Shown here piece by piece: positions 1 through 5,375 of a stretch of 6,147 nucleotides of DNA. The position numbers and the translations under genes were made by a program. Source of the DNA: an uncultured Oscillospiraceae bacterium (GTDB taxonomy: Bacteria; Bacillota; Clostridia; Oscillospirales; Oscillospiraceae); assembly GCA_900756575.1 (NCBI GenBank), contig CAAEKQ010000079.1, positions 1 through 6,147 on the forward strand, given 5' to 3'. A model generated the notes under the pieces. It was given only the letters and a program-made list of their open reading frames with translations. It made no database searches and was not told the origin of the DNA. Within the stretch, counting starts at the first letter, position 1. The number at the start of each line of letters is the position of its first letter.

Positions 1-5
1 AGTTT

Positions 6-24
6 GAAATACACAAAGTATTTC
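6..24. repeat. Perfect AT-rich inverted repeat
   Basis: GAAATAC (6-12), a 5-nt spacer ACAAA, then GTATTTC (18-24). It lies 72 bp beyond the transporter stop, in the gap to a gene outside the window. It could be an operator for that gene or a weak terminator; no T-run follows on either side. Short AT-rich repeats can arise by chance. Confidence 0.3.
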
Positions 25-31
25 TGCATTT

Positions 32-48
32 TCACAACAAATTTGTGA
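32..48. repeat. Second AT-rich inverted repeat downstream of the transporter
   Basis: TCACAA (32-37), a 5-nt spacer CAAAT, then TTGTGA (43-48), with partial extension by TTT and AAA through a bulge. With the repeat at 6-24 it is the only structure I see in positions 1-95. No clear rho-independent terminator follows the transporter gene. Confidence 0.3.
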
Positions 49-95
49 TGAAAAATCCCTCGTCAAATCTCCTTGCCCAATTATGCGGTATTGCC

Positions 96-1451
96 TTAAA
101 TGAGTCCCTGCACCAAAATAATCAAAATCAGAATGGGCAGGATGAACTGGAAGTAGGGCTTCAGCCACTTCTTCATCTTGATGCCGACACCGGTATTGGC
201 TTCCTCGAAGTAGTTGTCCGCGCCCCAGCCCCACTTGGTCACGCAGAACAGCAGGTAGATCAGGGAGCCAATGGGCAGCAGCAGGTTACTCACCAGGAAG
301 TCCTCGCTGTCCAGCACATCCCGAGCGCCGATGATGTGGAGGTTACTCCAGACGTTATAGCCCAGGACGCAGGGGAGGGAGGCGATCAGAATGATGATGC
401 AGTTGATGAGCGCGGCTTTTTTCCGGCTCCAGCCGAACATATCCATGCAGAAGGACATGATGTTCTCGAACACGGCGATGACGGTGGAGAAGCTGGCGAA
501 GGTCATGAACAGGAAAAACAGCGCGCCCCAAAGTCTGCCGCCTGCCATATTTACGAACACGTTGGGCAGGGTGACGAAGATCAGGCTGGGGCCTGCACCG
601 GCTTCTACGCCGTAGCTGAAGCAGGCGGGGAAGATGATCAGACCGCTGAGCAGGGCAACGAAGGTGTCAAGACCGCAGATCCGCGCGCCTTCTCCGGCCA
701 GTGTGTGATCCTTGCTCATGTAGCTGCCGAAAATCTCCATGGCCGCAACGCCCAGGCTCAGGGTGAAAAAGGACTGGTTCATGGCGGCGGAAATCACGTT
801 GCCAATGCCCACCTCTTTGACGGCCTCCAGATTGGGCACCAGATAGAATTTCAGGCCCTCCGCAGCGCCGGACAGGGTGAGGGAGTGGACAGCCAGCACT
901 ACGATCAGGATCAGAAGGGCGCTCATCATGTACTTGCTGATCTTTTCCAGACCGTTTTGCAGGCCTCTGGAGCAGACCAGGAAGCCCAGCACAACAGTGA
1001 TCACCATGAAAATGCCCATCTCCACGGGATTTGCCAGCATGGTGCCGAACACGCCCTCTGCGGCGGCGGACTCCATGCCGTGGTAGAAGGTGCCGGTGGC
1101 GAACTTTACAAAGTAGTCCAGCATCCAGCCGGAGACTGTGGTGTAGTACATCATCAGCATGTAGCAGCCAAAGATGGCGAACCAGCCGTGGATATGCCAC
1201 TTGCTGCCGGGCTTCTCCAGGGCCTTATAGCCCAGGACTGCGCTCTTGCGGCTGGCGCGACCAACCGCCAGTTCCATGGTCAGCACGGGAAGGCCCATAA
1301 TCACCAGGAAAATGAGATACAGCAGCACAAACAGGCCGCCGCCGTTTTGTCCGGCCACATAGGGGAACCGCCAGACGTTGCCAATGCCGATGGCGCATCC
1401 GGCAGAAACCAGCAGGAATCCCAGCCGGGACTGAAATGATTCGCGTTTCAT
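96..1451 (-). CDS. Sodium-dependent transporter, neurotransmitter:sodium symporter (NSS/SNF) family
   Basis: Predicted inner-membrane Na+-coupled importer of the LeuT/MhsT/TnaT family, 451 aa, a normal length for bacterial members; substrates in the family are usually amino acids, and the substrate here is unknown. The family TM1 signature is at residues 20-39 (AIGIGNVWRFPY then GQNGGG), with Arg28 and Asn25 matching the LeuT gate and Na+ positions. TM6 carries the SLG unwound segment (232-234). TM8 reads FASFSTVIA (318-326), so Ala319, Ser322 and Thr323 fit the LeuT Na2 site (Ala/Thr/Ser). The C-terminus is hydrophobic (about 435-451). I start at 1451 because AAGGAG at 1463-1458 lies 6 nt upstream; an in-frame ATG at 1472 would put that Shine-Dalgarno inside the gene. 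It is divergent from a LysR regulator, which probably controls it. Family assignment is firm; substrate is open. Confidence 0.95.
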   Translation of the reverse strand: MKRESFQSRLGFLLVSAGCAIGIGNVWRFPYVAGQNGGGLFVLLYLIFLVIMGLPVLTMELAVGRASRKSAVLGYKALEKPGSKWHIHGWFAIFGCYMLMMYYTTVSGWMLDYFVKFATGTFYHGMESAAAEGVFGTMLANPVEMGIFMVITVVLGFLVCSRGLQNGLEKISKYMMSALLILIVVLAVHSLTLSGAAEGLKFYLVPNLEAVKEVGIGNVISAAMNQSFFTLSLGVAAMEIFGSYMSKDHTLAGEGARICGLDTFVALLSGLIIFPACFSYGVEAGAGPSLIFVTLPNVFVNMAGGRLWGALFFLFMTFASFSTVIAVFENIMSFCMDMFGWSRKKAALINCIIILIASLPCVLGYNVWSNLHIIGARDVLDSEDFLVSNLLLPIGSLIYLLFCVTKWGWGADNYFEEANTGVGIKMKKWLKPYFQFILPILILIILVQGLI

Positions 1452-1457
1452 AATAAT

Positions 1458-1463
1458 CTCCTT
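1458..1463 (-). promoter_or_regulatory. Shine-Dalgarno of the transporter gene, decides the start
   Basis: The minus strand reads AAGGAG, 6 nt ATTATT, then ATG at 1451. This near-perfect site fixes translation at 1451 and argues against the in-frame ATG 21 nt upstream, which has no ribosome binding site of its own. Confidence 0.85.
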
Positions 1464-1483
1464 ACTTTTCAAAACTATTTATG

Positions 1484-1512
1484 ATTCTACATGGATTTTA
1501 CGCCGTTGACAA
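1484..1512 (-). promoter_or_regulatory. Predicted sigma-A promoter of the transporter gene
   Basis: On the minus strand, TTGTCA (1512-1507) is followed after exactly 17 nt by TAGAAT (1489-1484); each hexamer matches 5 of 6 consensus bases. The start point would be about 1476-1477, giving a leader of roughly 25 nt that includes the AAGGAG. Its -35 overlaps the -35 of the opposing LysR promoter by 5 bp, so polymerase binding to the two is likely to be mutually exclusive. Prediction from sequence only. Confidence 0.7.
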
Positions 1513-1535
1513 CCGGTATTTTGCCATGATAAAAT
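1506..1535 (+). promoter_or_regulatory. Predicted sigma-A promoter of the LysR regulator gene (extended -10)
   Basis: Consensus TTGACA (1506-1511) is followed after 18 nt by TAAAAT (1530-1535), with a TGn extended -10 (TGA, 1527-1529). The start point would be near 1541-1543. That leaves only about 5 nt before the ATG at 1547, which favours the ATG at 1571 as the real start. The start region is covered by a perfect LysR-type dyad (1534-1548), the expected arrangement for negative autoregulation. Confidence 0.7.
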
Positions 1536-1548
1536 AAGTAAAACTTAT
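1534..1548. promoter_or_regulatory. Predicted LysR-type regulator binding box (T-N11-A dyad)
   Basis: The sequence ATAAGT-AAA-ACTTAT is a perfect inverted repeat with 6-bp arms and a 3-bp centre. T1535 and A1547 are separated by 11 nt, the classical T-N11-A geometry of LysR-type boxes. Its centre (1541) lies 64-65 bp upstream of the predicted transporter start point (1476-1477), where LysR-family recognition sites usually sit on activated targets. It also overlaps the predicted start point of the LysR gene itself. The dyad is seen directly; the binding protein is inferred from the neighbouring regulator. Confidence 0.7.
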
Positions 1549-1570
1549 GTTAGAACGGAGATTGGACGGC

Positions 1571-2485
1571 ATGAATACCAATCAGCTCAAGTATTTCGTA
1601 TCGGCGGCGGAGGCCAGGAGCTTCACAAAAGCGGCGGAGCAGCACTATGTATCCCAGACCGCCGTGACCCAGCAGATTCATCTGTTGGAGGAGACCCTGG
1701 GCTGCCGGCTGTTTGACCGCACCACCCGGCCGGTCTCTCTGACCCCGGCGGGCCGGACGTTTCTCATTGAGGCCAAGGCGATTCTCGAGCGCATGAGCCG
1801 GGCGGTGGATCGGGTGCATGATGCGTCCACGGGCCTGATCGGAACCCTGCGGGTGGGCTACGTCCGGGGCTATGAGCGAAGCGATCTGTCCGTGCTCATG
1901 CGGTATTACCACGAAAGCCACGCCAATGTGCTTATTACGTTCTACCGCTGCTCCACGGACGTATTGGCGGCGGGGCTCCTGAATCGGGAATACGACATCA
2001 TTTTCACCTGGGACAGCACCAACCTCCGGCAAAATCCCGACATCGACTATATGCTGGTGGAAAAGGCCAAGCTGGTGGTGGCGCTCTATGCCCGGCATCC
2101 CTTTGCCCAGCGGACGGAGCTTCGGCGGCATGAGCTCGGGGGGGAGAACATCCTGTATATGTCCCCCTCGGCGGCCAACGATTCCTACGGCGACGCTTTT
2201 TTCATGGAGCTCTACAAGGACGCAGGCTACAAGCCCAACATCCTGTTCCGCTCCTCCGACACCGAGAGCATCCTGATGATGGTGGCGTCGGAGGAGGGGG
2301 TGTCGATCCTGCCGGACTACTGCACCTACAAGCTCTACCAGGCGGACAATCTGGTGTTCGTGCCCCTGGTGGGGGAGAACGAGCAGGAGGAGATTCTGGC
2401 GGTGTGGCGGAAGGATCAGCGAAACCCGGCACTGCTGCAATTCTTATCCACCCTGCGGGATACGGATATTCTGAGCCGGGAGTGA
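1571..2485 (+). CDS. LysR-family transcriptional regulator
   Basis: DNA-binding regulator of 304 aa, the usual LysR length. Residues 1-62 form the winged helix-turn-helix: MNTNQLKYF opening, HTH about 18-40 (FTKAAEQHYVSQTAVTQQI), then LFDRTTRPVSLTPAG (47-61). A linker helix (about 62-88) leads to the two-lobed effector-binding domain (about 91-295), beginning GTLRVGYV. The ATG at 1571 is preferred because family members begin at this point and GGAG (1557-1560) lies 10 nt upstream; the in-frame ATG at 1547 adds 8 residues, has no Shine-Dalgarno and falls almost on the predicted transcript start. It is divergent from the transporter with a LysR box between them, so it probably regulates that gene and itself. 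The effector, perhaps the imported solute, is unknown. No terminator is seen after it, so some read-through into the methyltransferase is possible. Confidence 0.95.
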   Translation: MNTNQLKYFVSAAEARSFTKAAEQHYVSQTAVTQQIHLLEETLGCRLFDRTTRPVSLTPAGRTFLIEAKAILERMSRAVDRVHDASTGLIGTLRVGYVRGYERSDLSVLMRYYHESHANVLITFYRCSTDVLAAGLLNREYDIIFTWDSTNLRQNPDIDYMLVEKAKLVVALYARHPFAQRTELRRHELGGENILYMSPSAANDSYGDAFFMELYKDAGYKPNILFRSSDTESILMMVASEEGVSILPDYCTYKLYQADNLVFVPLVGENEQEEILAVWRKDQRNPALLQFLSTLRDTDILSRE

Positions 2486-2494
2486 GCATACACG

Positions 2495-2523
2495 TTGACA
2501 GCCCAAGGGGACTGTGATACAAT
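2495..2523 (+). promoter_or_regulatory. Predicted sigma-A promoter of the methyltransferase gene (extended -10)
   Basis: Consensus TTGACA (2495-2500), a 17-nt spacer, then TACAAT (2518-2523, 5 of 6) with TGA as extended -10 (2515-2517). It begins 9 nt after the LysR stop codon. The predicted start point near 2530 lies downstream of the TTG at 2524, ruling that codon out as a start for this transcript. An imperfect dyad (ACAG at 2498-2501, CTGT at 2512-2515) fills the spacer. Confidence 0.75.
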
Positions 2524-2553
2524 TTGAAAAATTTATTCTGCGGAGTGATTCGG

Positions 2554-3351
2554 ATGGAAACGATGGACTACTTGAACGACTACTACGGCCAATATGACGA
2601 GGACGGGCGGCTCACCCGGAACCGCCGGGGCGAGCTGGAATACCTCACCACCATGGGCTACATTCAGGCGTATCTAAAGCCCGGAGATCGGGTGCTGGAG
2701 ATGGGCGCGGGCACCGGACGGTATTCCCTGGCCCTTGCGAAATTGGGGGCTGAGGTCACGGCGGTGGAGCCGGTGGCGCACAATCTGGAGATTTTAAGAG
2801 GAAAAATCGCCCCGGGGCAGAACGTTACCGCACTGGAGGGGGCCGCAGAGAACCTTTCGATGCTGGAAAGCGGCAGCTATGACATGACCCTGCTGCTGGG
2901 GCCCATGTATCACCTGGCCACGGAGGAGCAGCGGATGCAGGCCATGGCCGAGGCGATTCGGGTGACGAAGCCCGGGGGCGTGATCATGGCGGCCTATTGC
3001 ATTGCCGAGGGCTCCATTCTGAAATACGGCTTTGGGCAGCACAACATTGCCCAGCTCATCGGCTCCGGGCAGTTGAGCCCCAGAGATTTTGCGTTCCGGA
3101 ATCAGCCGGAGGACGTATTTATGATGCTGCGGAAGGCGGACATTGACCGGATGATGCGGGGCTTCCCGGCCCAGCGGCTTCACTATGTGGCAACCGACGG
3201 GCCCGGCTATCTCATGCAGGATATGCTGGAGCACCTCAGCGAGGAGGAATTCCAGCTGTACCTGGCCTATCATCTCACGGTCTGTGAAAATGCGGACCTG
3301 GTGGGCACTACGGGGCATAGTCTCGATGTGCTGCGGAAACTCGGAAATTAA
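2554..3351 (+). CDS. Class I SAM-dependent methyltransferase
   Basis: Probable cytoplasmic methyltransferase of 265 aa with a Rossmann-type SAM-binding core. Motif I is VLEMGAGTGR (47-56) with the glycine-rich loop; the acidic end of beta-2 is AVEP (70-73, Glu72), expected to hold the SAM ribose. YDMTLLLGPMYHL (109-121) is motif IV-like and VTKPGGVIMAAY (137-148) is motif VI-like. The C-terminal part (about 150-265) is less conserved and likely carries substrate specificity. GGAG (2542-2545) lies 8 nt before the ATG at 2554; a second ATG at 2563 is possible. Glycine motif and length resemble the UbiE/Methyltransf_11 group, but no substrate can be read off and small molecule is a guess. It has its own strong promoter and ends in a convergent hairpin. 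Confidence 0.9.
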   Translation: METMDYLNDYYGQYDEDGRLTRNRRGELEYLTTMGYIQAYLKPGDRVLEMGAGTGRYSLALAKLGAEVTAVEPVAHNLEILRGKIAPGQNVTALEGAAENLSMLESGSYDMTLLLGPMYHLATEEQRMQAMAEAIRVTKPGGVIMAAYCIAEGSILKYGFGQHNIAQLIGSGQLSPRDFAFRNQPEDVFMMLRKADIDRMMRGFPAQRLHYVATDGPGYLMQDMLEHLSEEEFQLYLAYHLTVCENADLVGTTGHSLDVLRKLGN

Positions 3352-3378
3352 ATCAAAAACTACGAAAATGAGCGCAAA

Positions 3379-3412
3379 ATACCCCGATACCGGAAATTTG
3401 GTATCGGGGTAT
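3379..3412. terminator. Intergenic hairpin, likely bidirectional terminator between methyltransferase and coaX
   Basis: ATACCCCGATACC (3379-3391) and GGTATCGGGGTAT (3400-3412) form a perfect 13-bp stem with an 8-nt loop. It starts 27 nt after the methyltransferase stop and, read on the minus strand, 4 nt after the coaX stop. On the minus strand the stem is followed by TTT, giving TATTTT with the stem end, so it suits coaX best. On the plus strand no T-run follows, so termination there would be weaker. Confidence 0.75.
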
Positions 3413-3416
3413 CGCG

Positions 3417-4223
3417 TTAATCGTCGTTCTTCACTTCAATGGGCTTTGCGTCCCGGTTGGCGTCGAAGATCATCCGGAGGCCATCCATGGTCAGCATGGG
3501 GTCTACGATGTTGATCCGGTCGGTCTGCTGGGCGATCATCCGGGAGAGGCCGCCGGTGGCAATGACCTTGATGCCCTCGCAGTCCATCTCCTCCATAACC
3601 TGACGGATCAGATATTCCATATTGCCCACATAACCGGCCACAACGCCTGCCTGGATCTGCTCCACGGTGTTCCGGCCCAGTACGGTCTGGGGCATTTGCA
3701 GCTCCACCCGGGGCAGCATGGCGGTGCGGGACACCAGCGCGTCGAGACTGACCTGGAGGCCGGGGCCGATGGTGCCGCCCATGTAAACGCCGTCGGGGCC
3801 CACCGCGTCGATGGTGGTGGCGGTGCCGAAGTCCAGAATCACAAAGGGTGCGCCGTATTTTTGGGTGGCGGCAATGCAGTTGATGGCGCGATCCGCGCCC
3901 AGCCGTCCGGTTTCGTAGCAGCGGGGAGCGAATTTCAGGCCTGTGTCCACATCGGTGCCCACCACAAGGGGCTCCACGCCGAAGTATTTAATGATGGCGC
4001 TGGTAACGGAATACATCACCTGGGGCACCACGGAGCCGATGATGCAGGCCTTGAGGTCCTCCGTCCGGTAGCCGAACCGCTCAAAATAGGAGACGGCCAG
4101 AATGCCCAGCTCGTCCGAGGTGGCGGTGGAGTTGGTGGAGAGCCGGAAGGAGCCCAGCATTTCCTCGCCTTTAAAAATTCCAAATACCATGTTGGTATTG
4201 CCGATGTCAATGGTTAGCAGCAT
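3417..4223 (-). CDS. coaX: Type III pantothenate kinase
   Basis: Catalyses the first step of coenzyme A synthesis, ATP-dependent phosphorylation of pantothenate to 4'-phosphopantothenate, in the cytoplasm. At 268 aa it has the usual CoaX length and the ASKHA-fold motifs in order: DIGNTN (6-11, phosphate loop), GRLGADRA (107-114) with Asp111 matching the catalytic base, DFGTATT (131-137), GGTIGPG (149-155), and ATGGLS (222-227). Known family members need a monovalent cation and are not feedback-inhibited by CoA, unlike type I enzymes. AAGGAA (about 4237-4232) lies 8 nt upstream of the ATG. The start lies inside the end of the phosphoesterase gene (17-bp overlap), so the two are co-transcribed and probably translationally coupled. 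A perfect hairpin follows the stop by 4 nt. Assignment is very secure. Confidence 0.97.
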   Translation of the reverse strand: MLLTIDIGNTNMVFGIFKGEEMLGSFRLSTNSTATSDELGILAVSYFERFGYRTEDLKACIIGSVVPQVMYSVTSAIIKYFGVEPLVVGTDVDTGLKFAPRCYETGRLGADRAINCIAATQKYGAPFVILDFGTATTIDAVGPDGVYMGGTIGPGLQVSLDALVSRTAMLPRVELQMPQTVLGRNTVEQIQAGVVAGYVGNMEYLIRQVMEEMDCEGIKVIATGGLSRMIAQQTDRINIVDPMLTMDGLRMIFDANRDAKPIEVKNDD

Positions 4224-4695
4224 CGTAATGTTCCTTTCCGTCCTGGCGGCCCAGGCAGCATTCCATGCCGTCCTGGCTCAGGGTGATGATTCCATAGCTT
4301 CCGTTCCGGGCAGCGCCGGGGTTGAGCACCCAGAGCGGGCCCTCCTGAAAGCATTCTGCATAGTGGGTATGACCGAACAGCAGAAGATCGGCCTGCTGCT
4401 CTCGGGCGGCGTAAATGGCCCGAAGATAGCCGGATTTTACGCCGTAGCGGTGGCCGTGGGTCATAAAAATCCGCATGCCGGACAGCGTAAGGAGCTTGGT
4501 GGCGGGGCCGTCTGCGCCATAATCGCAGTTCCCGGGTACATGATCCATGGGGAGGTCGGGGAACAGGGCCTGAAGCGCCTCGAAATCCTCCACACAGTCG
4601 CCCAAATGGAGCACCATGTCCGGCCTATGGGCGCGCACGGCGGACTCCATGTGCATGATAATACCGTGGGAGTCTGAAAAAACCAATAGTTTCAT
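4207..4695 (-). CDS. yfcE: YfcE/MJ0936-type metallophosphoesterase
   Basis: Small calcineurin-like, metal-dependent (usually Mn2+ or Ni2+) phosphodiesterase of 162 aa, near the length of E. coli YfcE and B. subtilis YsnB. All metal-binding motifs are present in order: DSH (8-10), GDCVED (32-37), GNCD (55-58, the family's variant of GNHE), THGH (79-82), GHTH (108-111), then NPGA (125-128). Family members hydrolyse artificial phosphodiesters; the physiological substrate is generally unknown. I place the start at 4695 because MKLLVFSDSH is the canonical N-terminus and GAGGTG precedes it, though with a rather long gap; the in-frame ATG at 4776 would add 27 unrelated residues and overlap the divergent gene. 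Its 3' end overlaps coaX by 17 bp. Fold assignment is firm; the yfcE symbol is a family label. Confidence 0.92.
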   Translation of the reverse strand: MKLLVFSDSHGIIMHMESAVRAHRPDMVLHLGDCVEDFEALQALFPDLPMDHVPGNCDYGADGPATKLLTLSGMRIFMTHGHRYGVKSGYLRAIYAAREQQADLLLFGHTHYAECFQEGPLWVLNPGAARNGSYGIITLSQDGMECCLGRQDGKEHYDAANH

Positions 4696-4704
4696 GGGGA
4701 TAGG

Positions 4705-4733
4705 TTCACCTCGGATGCAGTCCTGCATACAAT
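4705..4733 (+). promoter_or_regulatory. Predicted promoter of the three-gene small-protein operon
   Basis: TTCACC (4705-4710, 4 of 6) and TACAAT (4728-4733, 5 of 6) are separated by 17 nt, giving a start point near 4740 and a leader of about 35 nt carrying AAGGAGGG. The spacer is almost filled by a perfect palindrome (4715-4728) whose last base is the first of the -10. The -35 is weak, which fits a regulated promoter or one that needs help. Confidence 0.5.
4715..4728. promoter_or_regulatory. Palindrome within the small-protein operon promoter, possible operator
   Basis: ATGCAG-TC-CTGCAT is a perfect inverted repeat with 6-bp arms and a 2-bp centre, lying between the predicted -35 and -10. 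It is also in the 5' region of the divergent phosphoesterase gene, 20 bp from its start codon. A repressor bound here would block the plus-strand promoter. No cognate regulator is visible in the window. Confidence 0.4.
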
Positions 4734-4760
4734 GAGATAGCAGCGAAATGTGGGCGTAAG

Positions 4761-4768
4761 AAGGAGGG
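4761..4768 (+). promoter_or_regulatory. Strong Shine-Dalgarno of the small-protein operon
   Basis: AAGGAGGG lies 6 nt upstream of the ATG at 4775. It is the best ribosome binding site in the window and confirms that the first small ORF is real. The two downstream genes have weaker or no such sites and overlap their upstream neighbour, so this site probably sets expression of the whole operon. Confidence 0.85.
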
Positions 4769-4774
4769 ATTTCC

Positions 4775-5008
4775 ATGAGAAATCAGCAGGATGCCGCCCA
4801 GGCCATCCGCGCCATGATGAATACGCCGGATGGAAAACGGCTGATGGCACTACTTGGCGCCGACGGGGGCAAAACTCTGCGGGAAGCGGCCAATGCGGTG
4901 CAGCAGGGCAACGAAAAAAGGGCCCAGGACACCATGGCACCGCTTCTCAGTAACCCGGAGGTACAGAAAATCCTGTCGGCCATGAACCGAAATCTGAACC
5001 ATGGATGA
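4775..5008 (+). CDS. Uncharacterised small alpha-helical protein, first gene of a three-gene operon
   Basis: A 77-aa, soluble-looking, Ala/Gln/Asn/Met-rich protein with no signal peptide or membrane segment. I do not recognise a named family, although it resembles conserved hypothetical proteins of clostridia as I remember them. It reads as helices: about 3-15, 18-28, 33-44 and 47-73. Two segments follow one pattern, MMNTPDGKRLMALL (14-27) and LLSNPEVQKILSAM (57-70), flanking a GGKTLREAANAVQQGN middle (31-46), so it may be an internal duplication of a helical hairpin. The AAGGAGGG at 6-nt spacing makes the start certain. It overlaps the next gene by 8 nt and is divergent from the phosphoesterase. 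The excellent translation signal and operon structure show it is a real gene; its function is unknown. Confidence 0.85.
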   Translation: MRNQQDAAQAIRAMMNTPDGKRLMALLGADGGKTLREAANAVQQGNEKRAQDTMAPLLSNPEVQKILSAMNRNLNHG

Positions 5009-5375
5009 TCTCAGCGGGGCCATCCAGGGCTTTTTGTCCCAGCCCGGGGCTATGGAGCAGCTCCAGCAAATGGCGCAGCAGCTGGGCTTATCGCCGCAAA
5101 ATCCGCCGGAACCGCCCAAATCCGGAGGCTGTGATCCGCCGAAAAAACCGGAACCGTCCGGGGAGCTTCCCATTTCGCCGGAGCTGCTGCAGGGACTGAT
5201 GCAGGCGGCTGCGGAGGCATCCAGGCCCGACGAGACCTCCAATCTTCTGCTGGCCCTCAAGCCCATGCTTCGGCCGGAGCGGCAGGAAAAGGTGGATCGA
5301 GCGGTGGAAATGCTGCGGCTGATGCGGGCGGCTAAAACCGCCGGTCAGCTGATGGGAAGGGAAGACCATGTATAA
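5001..5375 (+). CDS. Uncharacterised two-part helical protein with Pro-rich linker, second gene of the operon
   Basis: A 124-aa protein with three visible parts: an N-terminal amphipathic helical segment (1-30) containing FLSQPGAMEQLQQM (11-24), which repeats the motif found twice in the preceding protein; a Pro-rich, probably disordered linker (31-58) with a lone Cys44; and a C-terminal helical region (58-122) containing LLLALKPMLRPERQEKVDRA (82-101), alternately leucine-rich and charged. No transmembrane segment or signal peptide is seen. The ATG lies within the end of the preceding gene (8-nt overlap) and has no good Shine-Dalgarno, so translation is probably coupled. The C-terminal pattern reminds me of conserved hypothetical proteins of clostridia, an impression that needs a profile search. 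Helix-rich and probably part of a complex with its operon partners; function unknown. Confidence 0.85.
   Translation: MDDLSGAIQGFLSQPGAMEQLQQMAQQLGLSPQNPPEPPKSGGCDPPKKPEPSGELPISPELLQGLMQAAAEASRPDETSNLLLALKPMLRPERQEKVDRAVEMLRLMRAAKTAGQLMGREDHV

Noticed and set aside
64..74. Minus-strand AAGGAG followed by an open TTG frame running to the left edge
   Set aside because: Spacing to TTG is only 2 nt and the 22-residue product has no recognisable feature.
45..1439. 464-codon open frame on the plus strand covering nearly the whole transporter gene
   Set aside because: It is antisense to a clear NSS transporter. Its product is His/Gln/Ala/Gly-rich and without any family motif, as expected from the complement of GC-biased codons, and it has no ribosome binding site.
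1452..1472. Upstream in-frame ATG for the transporter
   Set aside because: The extra codons contain the AAGGAG that serves the ATG at 1451, and the family N-terminus fits the shorter form.
1547..1570. Upstream in-frame ATG for the LysR regulator
   Set aside because: No Shine-Dalgarno, nearly coincident with the predicted transcript start and part of the LysR dyad; LysR proteins begin at the 1571 start.
1550..2440. 296-codon open frame on the minus strand opposite the LysR gene
   Set aside because: Shadow of a canonical LysR coding sequence; His/Arg/Pro-rich, with no recognisable domain or translation signal.
2524..2553. TTG start upstream of the methyltransferase
   Set aside because: It overlaps the end of the predicted -10 and lies before the predicted transcript start; GGAG with 8-nt spacing supports 2554.
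3696..4677. Overlapping plus-strand open frames of 173 and 191 codons opposite coaX and the phosphoesterase
   Set aside because: Both real genes carry complete catalytic motifs on the minus strand; the plus-strand products are low-complexity shadows.
4735..4766. Minus-strand promoter for the phosphoesterase-coaX pair
   Set aside because: The best candidate (TTCTTA, 17 nt, TATCTC) matches only 3 of 6 in each box, too weak to annotate, although some promoter must exist.
4696..4776. 27-residue N-terminal extension of the phosphoesterase
   Set aside because: Unlike the family, it would overlap the divergent gene's ribosome binding site and start; MKLLVFSDSH is the canonical beginning.
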